A stretch of 64,000 nucleotides of DNA. Source: Xylophilus ampelinus (GTDB taxonomy: Bacteria > Pseudomonadota > Gammaproteobacteria > Burkholderiales > Burkholderiaceae_C). The notes under the pieces were generated by a model, which did no database searches, had not been told where the DNA came from, and saw nothing but the letters and a program-made list of their open reading frames with translations. The position numbers were made by a program, and so were the translations under genes. Below are positions 23,154 to 31,948 of the stretch, in pieces (the first letter of the stretch is position 1; every line of letters begins with the position of its first letter). The stretch spans positions 17,316-81,315 of the forward strand of contig NZ_CABFMN010000081.1 of the NCBI RefSeq assembly GCF_901875635.1, in the 5' to 3' direction.

Positions 23154-23852
23154 TCAGCCTTGAGCATCGGGAAGCACGCAAGCGAACATCAGCTTGCCGC
23201 TGATCGGATCCCAGATATAGCCGTCGTGTTCGACCGCCTGCAGTGCTTGGACGAAATCTCCCCGCAGCAGCCCATTGTGCGAGGACTTCTTGCCTTGCGT
23301 GATGATCACGCCGATGCCTGCGCCTGCCAACCGCTGCAACGCAGGCGTGATATAGCCCGGCCAGTCGCCCATTCCTTCCGGAACCTTCAGCCACACGGTG
23401 GTGGCCTCTTCGCGCGCTCCTTCCTGGCCCTGCAGATACAGGGTCTTCAGGCAGTGCGCCAGGTACTTGTGGTCGTCGGTGAAGCGGGTGGCGAAAAGAG
23501 GCTCGACCATGGCCACGTGATGAACCCCGGCGCCGACGTTCACGGCACCATGGGTCATGCGGAAATACCTCCGGCTCGTCTCCAGCGTCTCGAGGTCCCA
23601 GTCGGTCAGCTTCGGCTTCGCCGCCGCATGCGCCGTGAACTGGCCTTTTGCTGACGTCGGCGCAAGGCGCTGACGCAAGGCGGCCACGCCGGCTGCCAAT
23701 GCGCTGGAGTGCGTGGCGTAGCGGTCCGGCGAAGACCGCTGCAACTCATAGGAGAAAAGCTTTCCGCGCGCTCCGGCGCCGTCGAGCAGCAGCCAGACGA
23801 ATTCGCCCGGCGCCACTTCGCGCACGGTCAGCGCGATATCGCGCAATGCCAT
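23154..23852 (-). CDS. Conserved-looking hypothetical protein (232 aa)
   Basis: Begins MALRDIALTVREVAPGEFVW and is a soluble alpha/beta protein by eye, with GAVNVGAGVHHVAMVEPLFA in the middle and a GIGVIITQGKKSSHNGLLRG block towards the end. There is no signal peptide or membrane segment. I cannot name the family. It is the first gene outside the element on the right and has chromosomal-type codon use. GGAGTTGTGTCATGG precedes its start. Confidence 0.6.
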   Translation of the reverse strand: MALRDIALTVREVAPGEFVWLLLDGAGARGKLFSYELQRSSPDRYATHSSALAAGVAALRQRLAPTSAKGQFTAHAAAKPKLTDWDLETLETSRRYFRMTHGAVNVGAGVHHVAMVEPLFATRFTDDHKYLAHCLKTLYLQGQEGAREEATTVWLKVPEGMGDWPGYITPALQRLAGAGIGVIITQGKKSSHNGLLRGDFVQALQAVEHDGYIWDPISGKLMFACVLPDAQG

Positions 23853-24414
23853 GACACAACTCCCTGAACTATTTTTATCTTGGCTCTCGCGTGGGGCCGT
23901 TGCCCCATCGCCTGACTTCTTCGTTTTACCCAGTCTGCAGTGCGTCCATTACCTTCAACGTGGCGCCACCCGCACGGGCGGCTCGTGCTGACAGCCGCGT
24001 CCGCGCCCACCATGCATAGTCCGCGCGCGCACGTGAAGGTGACTTCCCAGTGGAGTTCTGGTTCATGAATGCCGTCCCTGACCGATCCCCGCCTTCAGTG
24101 CGATGCAGCCACACCATGAAGACGCTGCAAAACGTTTGCAACAGAAATTGTTACCGCCGCGGCAAGAGCCGGTCCAGTGATTTCTTCACGATCAATCGCA
24201 TGCGATTGGACCGGCCCGACCGCGTATGGCCCGTTGGCTTGGGCCGGCGCGCAGCCAAGCGCACCGAATGCGAACAAGTGATTCCTGAAGAGCCGTGCAT
24301 GAGCGTGAGACCGCGAGAAGTCGTGACTTCGCGTTGGCGTGCGCAATCTCGCACTGCCGGTCTTTCTTTTATGCTTTGCCATGCTCGGCCGCTGCCGCGG
24401 CCGCACCGCCCCCC
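23853..24414. other. 562-bp non-coding stretch with a strong palindrome
   Basis: No convincing gene. It holds the upstream regions of the 23852 gene and of the ferredoxin gene. At 24168-24215, GCCGGTCCA and TGGACCGGC form 9-bp inverted arms around a second perfect palindrome, AATCGCATGCGATT (24194-24207). Candidate operator or structured leader. Confidence 0.5.
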
Positions 24415-24693
24415 ATGCCCATCCCCTCGCCTGCAGTCCCGCATCCGCTCGCCGTCAGGTCGCGGCCGGGCTGGCAGCCGGCGGTCGATGCCGACCGGTG
24501 TACGGGCTGTGGCTGGTGCGTTGCGGCGTGCGAGCCCCATGTGCTCGCTCTCGAGACGGCGGCGTGGCGCAAGCGCTCCGTGCTGCAGGACGCCACGCAT
24601 TGCACCGGCTGCAGCGAATGCGCCGTGCGCTGCCCGTTCCACGCGATCACGATGGTCCGCGCGTCGCCCGCGGACCTCAGGCCGGAAGATTGA
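24415..24693 (+). CDS. 2[4Fe-4S] ferredoxin-type protein
   Basis: Small electron carrier of 92 residues with two complete cluster motifs: CTGCGWCVAACEP and CTGCSECAVRCPF (CxxCxxCxxxC each). The first ~25 residues are Pro-rich and the end is acidic. No redox partner gene is adjacent; its stop overlaps the convergent histidine kinase gene by 17 bp. The start is chosen as the only in-frame ATG before the first cluster motif that keeps a compact protein. NapF-like or ferredoxin-only roles are possible. Confidence 0.85.
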   Translation: MPIPSPAVPHPLAVRSRPGWQPAVDADRCTGCGWCVAACEPHVLALETAAWRKRSVLQDATHCTGCSECAVRCPFHAITMVRASPADLRPED

Positions 24694-26050
24694 CAGCCGA
24701 CGCCGGCAGCAGGACGACTGCGCGCAGGCCACCCAGCCGGGACGATGCCTCGAGGCGCACGGTTGCGCCATGGAGCTGCGCCACCGAGCGCACGATGGCC
24801 AAGCCGAGACCGCTGCCCGGAGCCTGCGGCTCGCCGGACCGATAGAAGCGATCGAGCACACGCTCGCGTTCGCCCTGCGGCAGGCCCGGCCCGCTGTCGT
24901 CCACATGCAGTTCGACCCCGGCCGGCGTGGCTTCGATCTCCACATCCACCCGGCCGCCTTCGGGCGTGTACTTGACGGCGTTGTCGGCCAGGTTGCGCAC
25001 CATCATGCGCAGCGCTTCTGGATGGCCCTGCACGATCGCCGCGTCGGCACGCCCCAGGCCCACGTCGATGCGGCGCGCCTGCGCCGCAGGCACCACGTCA
25101 CCGATAGCGAGCCTCGCGACCTGTACCAGATCGACTGCCTCGCCCGGCGCGCCCGCGGCCGCGCTGGCCTCCTGGCGCGCCAGCGCAAGCAGTTGCTCGA
25201 CCAGCCGGGTAGCGCGGTCGATGCCGGCCGACAGCCGCTGCACCGCCACCTCGCGGGCACCGTCGTCCTGCGCGCGTTGAAGGCCCTGCACTTGCAGCTT
25301 GAGCGCGGCCAGGGGCGAACGCAATTCGTGCGCTGCGTCGGCCACGAAGTGCTTCTGCACCTCGAAGGCATGGCGCACGCGGTCGAAGAGCAGGTTGAGC
25401 TCGTGCACCAACGGGCGCACCTCCTCAGGCAGGCCGTCCTCGCTCACGGGCGACAGGTCGTCGGCCTGCCGCGTCGCCACCTGCCGGCGCACGCGCGCCA
25501 CCGGCGCCAGCGAGCCGCTCACCACCCACCAGACCACCAGCATGAGCATCGGTGCCATCAGCACCACCGGCCCGACGGTGCGCAGGGCCAGCGTGCCGGC
25601 CATCTGGCGGCGGGCGGCCATGTCCTGCGCGACCTGGATCACGAGGCCCCGCGCCTGCAGCGAGAAGACGCGGTACGTGGTTCCGCGCGCATTGACGTCG
25701 GAGAAACCCAGCACCGCGCGCTGCGGCAGCGCGGCCTCCTCGGCCGATTCGAAGATGCGCTCGCCATCGACGGTCCACACCTGCACGACGAATTCGAAGT
25801 TCTGCTCGCCGCCGCGAAGGCCGCTGACGGCTGCGCTGGGGGGCAGCCCGGAGCGCAGCGACATCGCCATCTGCTGCATGTGGTAGTCGAAGATCTCGTC
25901 GGCTTCGCGCAGCACCGTGCGGTAGGTGACCAGGGCCTGGACCGCACCCGCCAGCACGATGGCGGCCAGCAGGAACCACAGCAGCCGGGCGCGCAGCGAC
26001 CCCACGCGGCGTGGCGCCGGCGCCGCGTGCTCGGAGGCCGGCCCGCTCAT
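24677..26050 (-). CDS. Sensor histidine kinase (QseC-like)
   Basis: Inner-membrane sensor of a two-component system. The 457-residue product has TM1 (LLWFLLAAIVLAGAVQALV), a periplasmic ~115-residue sensor, TM2 (VVLMAPMLMLVVWWVV), a HAMP-like linker, a HisKA domain with phospho-His in DAAHELRSPL, and HATPase boxes NLADNAVKYT, DDSGPGLP and GSGLGLAIV. ATG at 26050 overlaps the regulator's stop by 4 bp, so the pair is coupled. The ligand is unknown; QseC/TctE is the nearest type by layout. Confidence 0.9.
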   Translation of the reverse strand: MSGPASEHAAPAPRRVGSLRARLLWFLLAAIVLAGAVQALVTYRTVLREADEIFDYHMQQMAMSLRSGLPPSAAVSGLRGGEQNFEFVVQVWTVDGERIFESAEEAALPQRAVLGFSDVNARGTTYRVFSLQARGLVIQVAQDMAARRQMAGTLALRTVGPVVLMAPMLMLVVWWVVSGSLAPVARVRRQVATRQADDLSPVSEDGLPEEVRPLVHELNLLFDRVRHAFEVQKHFVADAAHELRSPLAALKLQVQGLQRAQDDGAREVAVQRLSAGIDRATRLVEQLLALARQEASAAAGAPGEAVDLVQVARLAIGDVVPAAQARRIDVGLGRADAAIVQGHPEALRMMVRNLADNAVKYTPEGGRVDVEIEATPAGVELHVDDSGPGLPQGERERVLDRFYRSGEPQAPGSGLGLAIVRSVAQLHGATVRLEASSRLGGLRAVVLLPASAVNLPA

Positions 26051-26706
26051 TCCTTGGGCACCATGTAGCCCACGCCGCGCACGTTGCGGATCAGGTCGGC
26101 ACCGAGCTTCTTGCGCAAGCCGTGGATGTAGACCTCCACCGCGTTGCTGCTGATCTCGTCCTTCCAGCTGTAGAGCTTTTCCTCGAGCTGCTGGCGCGAC
26201 AGCAGCATGCCCGGACGGGCGATCAGAGGCTCCAGCACGGCCCACTCACGCGCCGAGAGCACGACCGACCGGCCCTCAACCGTCACCTCGCGTGTGCTGG
26301 GGTTGATGGTCACGCCCATGTGTTCGTACACCGGCTCCGCTCGGCCGGAGGCGCGGCGCAGCAGCGCGCGGATGCGGGCCAGCAGTTCGTCGAGGTCGTA
26401 GGGCTTGAGCACGTAGTCGTCGGCGCCGGCGTCGAGCCCTTCGATGCGCTGCTGCACCGAGTCGCGTGCCGTGGCGATCAGCACCGGCATGCGCTGCTTG
26501 CGCGCCCGCAGGCCGCGCAGGACCTCCAGGCCGTCCTTGCGCGGCAGGCCCAGGTCGAGCAACACCAGGTCGTACTGCTGTGTGCGCAAGGCGGATTCGG
26601 CAGTCTCACCGTCCTTCACCCAGTCGACGGCGTACTGCTCGGCCCGCAGCAGATCGAGCACGGCCTCGCCGATCATCACGTCGTCTTCGAGCAGCAGCAG
26701 GCGCAT
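26047..26706 (-). CDS. OmpR/PhoB-family response regulator (QseB-like)
   Basis: Receiver domain MRLLLLEDDVMIGEA with phospho-acceptor Asp in LVLLDLGLP, the switch Thr region VLIATARD and the Lys of YVLKPYD. A winged-helix DNA-binding domain follows, ending KLGADLIRNVRGVGYM. The 219-residue length is typical. It is first in the operon with the sensor kinase; phosphorylated protein should activate or repress target promoters, which cannot be identified here. Confidence 0.92.
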   Translation of the reverse strand: MRLLLLEDDVMIGEAVLDLLRAEQYAVDWVKDGETAESALRTQQYDLVLLDLGLPRKDGLEVLRGLRARKQRMPVLIATARDSVQQRIEGLDAGADDYVLKPYDLDELLARIRALLRRASGRAEPVYEHMGVTINPSTREVTVEGRSVVLSAREWAVLEPLIARPGMLLSRQQLEEKLYSWKDEISSNAVEVYIHGLRKKLGADLIRNVRGVGYMVPKE

Positions 26707-26768
26707 GGCGGTTCCCTTGTAGAAAGGCTGGTTCGAGCGCGTCGCGGCGGCCGAAGTTCAGGCAAAGG

Positions 26769-27539
26769 TCAAAGTATGGCGCGCACCTCGCGCGCCGCCT
26801 CGAAGAGCAGCGGCAGCATGTCGCGCTGCAGCGCCTCCTCCGAATGACGCGTGCCGGACAACACCACATTCAGCGCCGCGACCGTCTGCCCGCGCATGTC
26901 GCGCAATGGCACGGCCAGGGCTTGGACGCCCAGTTCGTGTTCCTCGCTGGCGAAACAGTAATCCTGCTTGCGCACCAGAACCAGTGTCTGGCGCAGCAGC
27001 CGGGTCTGGGTGACGGTGTGCGGCGTGAGCCTTGCCAGCGTCCGGCCCTTGAGCCAACTCGTGAGCTGTGGCGCCGTCAGCGCAGCCAACAGCACGTGTC
27101 CGGTGGACGTGGCATGCGCCGGCAGTCGTGCGCCCAGGTGCAGGCCGTAGGCCAGCACGCGGGTGGGGGCACCGTAAGCGCCGCTGCGCGCCACGATGAC
27201 GACCTCCTCCCCGTCGAGCACGACGGCCGAGAACGATTCGCCGGTCTGCGCCGCAAGCCGGTTCAGCGTGGGTTGCAGGGCCCGCGGCAACCGCGACGAC
27301 GAGAGATAGCTGCCCGAGAAGCGCAGCACCTTGGGTGCCATCCAGAAGTAGCTGCCGTCGGTCTCGAGGTAGCCCAGGTGCGCGAGCGTGAGCAGGTGCC
27401 GCCGGGCCGCGGCGCGGGTGATGCCGGCACGCTCGGCCGCCAGGGTGGCGTTGAGACGCTGGCGTTCGGTGTCAAAGCTTTCCAGCACGGCCATGCCCTT
27501 GGCGATGCCTTCGATGAAATCGGCCTTGGCGATGGTCAT
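26769..27539 (-). CDS. pobR: IclR-family regulator, probable PobR
   Basis: The 256-residue product has an amino-terminal winged helix (KGMAVLESFD, ITRAAARRHLLTLAHLGYL) and an IclR effector domain with GYGVHLGAR-like AYGLHLGARLPAHATSTGHV and CFASEEHELGVQALAVPL. It is divergently transcribed from pobA with 148 bp between the starts, the classical arrangement in which PobR activates pobA with 4-hydroxybenzoate. Function is inferred from that position and the PcaR/PobR-like sequence. Confidence 0.82.
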   Translation of the reverse strand: MTIAKADFIEGIAKGMAVLESFDTERQRLNATLAAERAGITRAAARRHLLTLAHLGYLETDGSYFWMAPKVLRFSGSYLSSSRLPRALQPTLNRLAAQTGESFSAVVLDGEEVVIVARSGAYGAPTRVLAYGLHLGARLPAHATSTGHVLLAALTAPQLTSWLKGRTLARLTPHTVTQTRLLRQTLVLVRKQDYCFASEEHELGVQALAVPLRDMRGQTVAALNVVLSGTRHSEEALQRDMLPLLFEAAREVRAIL

Positions 27540-27585
27540 GGAAGTAGCAATCGGAAGTCGGTGAACGGCAGTGGCTGCGCGATGA

Positions 27586-28869
<1,284 letters not shown>

Positions 28870-28951
28870 AAAGGCCCTGCACGGGTGACCTCACGCCAAT
28901 AGATGCCGGCACCGCGTTGCCGGCAGTCATGTCCTGGCACCCTTGGCGCCC

Positions 28952-30061
28952 TCACGGGCGCGGCTGCAGCCGCATCAGCTTGCCATCCTGGGCATCGGTC
29001 AGGACATAGAGCAGCCCGTCGGGGCCCTGGCGCACGTCACGGATGCGCTCGCGCCCGTCCTCCAGCAGCTTGTGTTCGGCCACGACCTTGCCGTCCTTGA
29101 GCTCCATGCGGTCCAGATAGCCGAACTTGAGCGACCCGACGAAGAGGTTGCCCTTCCAGCCCGAGCCGTACCGGTCGCTGGTCAGGAAGGCCATGCCCGA
29201 GGGCGCGATCGATGGCACCCAGTACTTGAGCGGCTGCTCCATGCCGGCCTGGGTCGTGATGCCGTCGCCGATCTTTCCGCCGCCGTAGTTCTCGCCGTAG
29301 GTGATGACCGGCCAGCCGTAGTTTCGGCCGGCCTGCGGCACGTTGATCTCGTCGCCGCCTTGCGGGCCGTGCTCGTGCATCCAGAAGCGGCCGTCCGGGC
29401 CCAGCGCGGCGCCCTGGCCGTTGCGGTGGCCGTAGCTCCAGATCTCGGGCAGCGCGCCGGCACGATTCACGAAGGGGTTGTCCGCGGGCGCCTTGCCGTC
29501 CTTCCGGATGCGGATCACCTTGCCCAGGTGGTTGTCCAGCGTCTGGGCGTCATCCTTGCGGCTGAAGCGGTCGCCCAGGGTCATGAACAGCGTGCCGTCG
29601 GGCATCTCGACGATGCGGCAGCCGAAGTGGTGGCGGCTGGCCACCTTCGGCTTCTGGCTGAAGAGGACCTGGACGTTCTCCAGCCGCGTGCGATCGGCCG
29701 ACAGTTGCGCCTTGGCCAGCGCCGTGCCGTTGGCGCTGCCGCCGGCATCGGGCTCCGAGTAGCAGAAGTAGACGGTGCGGTTGCTGGCGAAGGCCGAATC
29801 GGTGATGACGTCGAGCAGGCCGCCCTGCCCGCCCGCGGCGACAGCAGGCAGGCCCTGCAGCGCCTCGTTCAAGCGCCCGCCGGGCTCGACGACGCGCATC
29901 CGGCCCGGCTTTTCGGTCACCAGGAAGCGCCCGCCCGGCAGGAAGGCAACGGCCCAAGGGTTCTCCAGCCCGGAAATCACCACCTCGGTGCGCACCGGCG
30001 CCTGCGCCAGCGCCGCCCCTGCCCAGACGAGCCCCATCCACATCGCGTGTTTTGCCTTCAT
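28952..30061 (-). CDS. PQQ-dependent sugar dehydrogenase family protein (YliI-like)
   Basis: Exported six-bladed propeller of the soluble glucose/aldose sugar dehydrogenase family; 369 residues with a short signal peptide ending near AALAQA. Family blocks are GLENPWAVAFLPGGRFLVTE, HHFGCRIVEMPDG with the catalytic His, SYGHRNGQGAAL and EHGPQGGDEIN. It would oxidise aldoses in the periplasm using PQQ, if PQQ is available; no pqq genes are in the window. It converges on pobA with a hairpin at 28904-28925 between them. Confidence 0.88.
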   Translation of the reverse strand: MKAKHAMWMGLVWAGAALAQAPVRTEVVISGLENPWAVAFLPGGRFLVTEKPGRMRVVEPGGRLNEALQGLPAVAAGGQGGLLDVITDSAFASNRTVYFCYSEPDAGGSANGTALAKAQLSADRTRLENVQVLFSQKPKVASRHHFGCRIVEMPDGTLFMTLGDRFSRKDDAQTLDNHLGKVIRIRKDGKAPADNPFVNRAGALPEIWSYGHRNGQGAALGPDGRFWMHEHGPQGGDEINVPQAGRNYGWPVITYGENYGGGKIGDGITTQAGMEQPLKYWVPSIAPSGMAFLTSDRYGSGWKGNLFVGSLKFGYLDRMELKDGKVVAEHKLLEDGRERIRDVRQGPDGLLYVLTDAQDGKLMRLQPRP

Positions 30062-30240
30062 ATGCACACCTTTGCCGGTCGAAAAGAACACTTTGTCGTT
30101 AACTTAGTGGCAAAGACCGAGCCATCCACCAATGACCCCAGGCAATGAAAACTGCAGCTGTTACAACTTTTATTCTGCTGCACTGCAATAAACTCAGCAA
30201 AATCAATGGGTTACACTACTTTTTGAATCAATATTCCAAA

Positions 30241-30269
30241 TTGACATCGTTCAGTGTCATCAATATCCT
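30241..30269 (+). promoter_or_regulatory. Sigma70-type promoter of the NlpC/P60 gene
   Basis: TTGACA at 30241-30246, a 17-bp spacer and TATCCT at 30264-30269, in a locally AT-rich region (30145-30260). Predicted transcription would start within a few bases of the ATG at 30278. TGACA and TGTCA (30242-30246 and 30255-30259) form an inverted repeat inside the promoter. Confidence 0.55.
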
Positions 30270-30277
30270 ACGCGCCC

Positions 30278-30826
30278 ATGCGTCAAATTGTCCTCACCGC
30301 TCTGGCCCTCGCTCTTGCCGCCTCTGCCTACGCAGCCCCGCAACAGAACCAGACCGATGAGATGGACAAGACCCTGGCCGATCGCGGGTTCATGGGCCAT
30401 ATCGACAACGTGCGCCACGCAGTGACCGACCGCACATCCGAACTGGTGGTCAGCGCCATAGGCTTCCTCGGCGTCCCCTACCGCCGCGGCGGCAACAGCG
30501 CCGAGACGGGCTTCGACTGCAGCGGCTTCGTCCGCGCCATGTACAACAAGTCGGTCGGCCTTCTGCTCCCGCGCCGCGCCGAAGAGCAGGCCGCCGCCAC
30601 CGAGAAGATCGACCGCAGCGACCTCAAGCCCGGCGACCTCGTCTTCTTCAACACCATGCGCCGCGCCTTCAGCCATGTCGGCATCTACATCGGCGACGGC
30701 AAGTTCATTCATTCCCCCCGCACCGGCTCCGAAGTCCGCGTCGAAGACATGAACGGCAGCTACTGGCAGCGCCGCTTCAACGGCGCCCGCCGCGTCATCG
30801 AAGACAACAAGACGGCCGGCGAATAA
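30278..30826 (+). CDS. Exported NlpC/P60 peptidoglycan hydrolase
   Basis: Cell-wall cysteine peptidase. The 182-residue product has a signal peptide (IVLTALALALAASAYA, cleavage near AYAAP) and one NlpC/P60 domain with catalytic Cys in DCSGFVRAMY, His in FSHVGIYIGDG and a following FIHSPRTG. Such proteins cut the stem-peptide link between gamma-D-Glu and meso-Dap. The ATG at 30278 gives the signal peptide; an in-frame GTG at 30254 would lie inside the promoter. It stands alone between a promoter and a strong terminator. Confidence 0.9.
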   Translation: MRQIVLTALALALAASAYAAPQQNQTDEMDKTLADRGFMGHIDNVRHAVTDRTSELVVSAIGFLGVPYRRGGNSAETGFDCSGFVRAMYNKSVGLLLPRRAEEQAAATEKIDRSDLKPGDLVFFNTMRRAFSHVGIYIGDGKFIHSPRTGSEVRVEDMNGSYWQRRFNGARRVIEDNKTAGE

Positions 30827-30850
30827 GCGTCCCGGCCCGGCGCCAGATGA

Positions 30851-30876
30851 AATCCCGCACGCCGCGGGATTTTTTT
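30851..30876 (+). terminator. Intrinsic terminator of the NlpC/P60 gene
   Basis: ATCCCGC, loop ACGCC, GCGGGAT followed by seven T. Confidence 0.85.
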
Positions 30877-30905
30877 CGTCCGCCGCCAGTCGCCAGTCGC
30901 CAGCG

Positions 30906-31865
30906 TCAGTCTGCGCGGTAGATCAGCACCTTGAGTGCCCGTACGGGCGCCGCATCCGCGAACGCGGGTGGATTGGCCAGACGCTCGACAAAGCGCAGCG
31001 CGGGCGCCTCGGCCTGCACCAGTGCCTGCAGAAACTCCGGCCCCAGTTCCGGCGCGTTGAGGCACAGCATCGCGTGCCCGCCAGGCGCCAGCAACTCCGG
31101 CAGACGCCGCACGATGCGCCCGTAGTCCTTGGTGGCGACGAAGCTGCCCTTCTGGAAGCTCGGCGGATCGACGATGGCGAGCGCATACGGCCCCTCGCGG
31201 CCGATGCGCCCCCAGGACTTGAAGATGTCGTGACCCAGAAAGCTCGCCCCGCCCTCCAGGCCGTTGAGCCGGTGGTTCTGCTGACCGATCGCCAGCGCGC
31301 CGCTGCTCATGTCCATGTTCAGCACCTGGTCGGCGCCGGCGTGCAGCGCCGCCACCGAAAAGGCGCAGGTGTAGGCGAACAGGTTCAGCACCTTCAGGCG
31401 CGGCGTCCAGCCGCCGCCGGTGCGCGACGCGGCATCGGCGGCCACGCGCCCGGCGATGTGCTCGCGCACCCAGCGCCGGCCCGCCGCCATGTCGAGGAAG
31501 AGGCCATGGTTCTGGCCGCGCAGCACGTGCACGCGGTAGCGCAGCCCGTCTTCCGTCACCTCGTGCGGATCGGGCGCCGCACCGGCCATGAGGCGCGTGT
31601 CGGCGCGCCCGCCGCCTTCGCGCACCTGCAACACCCAGTTCAGCGGCCCGGCATCGAGCTGCCGCCAGCGCTCGGCCAAGGCGTCGCCGATGGCATCGAT
31701 CTCGGCCTCGTCCATCGCGCGAAAGCTGGTGAGCAGCAGCACGGGCGGGTACGCGTCGAGTGCCCAGTGTTCGCAGCCAGGATGCAGCCCGCCGCGGCCG
31801 TGGAAAAGGCGCACGGCCTCGGTGGGCAGGTCCATGCGGGCGATGGCGTCGAGCAGGGGTTGCAT
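30906..31865 (-). CDS. RlmI/RlmK-like class I rRNA methyltransferase
   Basis: SAM-dependent methyltransferase of the RlmI/YccW family, probably modifying an rRNA cytosine. The 319-residue product has the SAM-binding block LNLFAYTCAFSVAALHAGA, an acidic ribose contact (NMDMSSGAL) and the catalytic-type motif IVDPPSF. An amino-terminal PUA domain as in full-length RlmI is not evident, so the exact target is uncertain. The ATG at 31865 follows an lpdA terminator. Confidence 0.82.
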   Translation of the reverse strand: MQPLLDAIARMDLPTEAVRLFHGRGGLHPGCEHWALDAYPPVLLLTSFRAMDEAEIDAIGDALAERWRQLDAGPLNWVLQVREGGGRADTRLMAGAAPDPHEVTEDGLRYRVHVLRGQNHGLFLDMAAGRRWVREHIAGRVAADAASRTGGGWTPRLKVLNLFAYTCAFSVAALHAGADQVLNMDMSSGALAIGQQNHRLNGLEGGASFLGHDIFKSWGRIGREGPYALAIVDPPSFQKGSFVATKDYGRIVRRLPELLAPGGHAMLCLNAPELGPEFLQALVQAEAPALRFVERLANPPAFADAAPVRALKVLIYRAD

Positions 31866-31880
31866 GTCAGTGTTCAGAAT

Positions 31881-31916
31881 GAAAAAGCCGCGCAACCCGC
31901 ATCGGGATTGCGCGGC
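31881..31916 (-). terminator. Intrinsic terminator of the pyruvate dehydrogenase operon
   Basis: Read leftward: GCCGCGCAA, a short CCCGATGCGGG inner stem, TTGCGCGGC, then TTTTTC. It lies 33 bp after the lpdA stop and is preceded by palindrome copy 2. Confidence 0.82.
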
Positions 31917-31918
31917 CA

Positions 31919-31935
31919 GCTATCGAAAAGATAGC
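31919..31935. repeat. Dispersed 17-bp palindrome, copy 2
   Basis: GCTATCGAAAAGATAGC between the lpdA stop and its terminator. In reverse orientation it is followed directly by the terminator stem. Confidence 0.75.
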
Positions 31936-31948
31936 AAGCGGTAGCGCG

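Noticed and set aside
24050..26068. 672-codon rightward open frame opposite the sensor kinase
   Set aside because: It conflicts with both the ferredoxin frame and the kinase; Arg/Ala/His-rich translation.
26769..27539. Protocatechuate regulator PcaR instead of PobR
   Set aside because: No pca genes are adjacent and the gene is divergent from pobA, so PobR is the better reading, though the sequence alone does not exclude PcaR.
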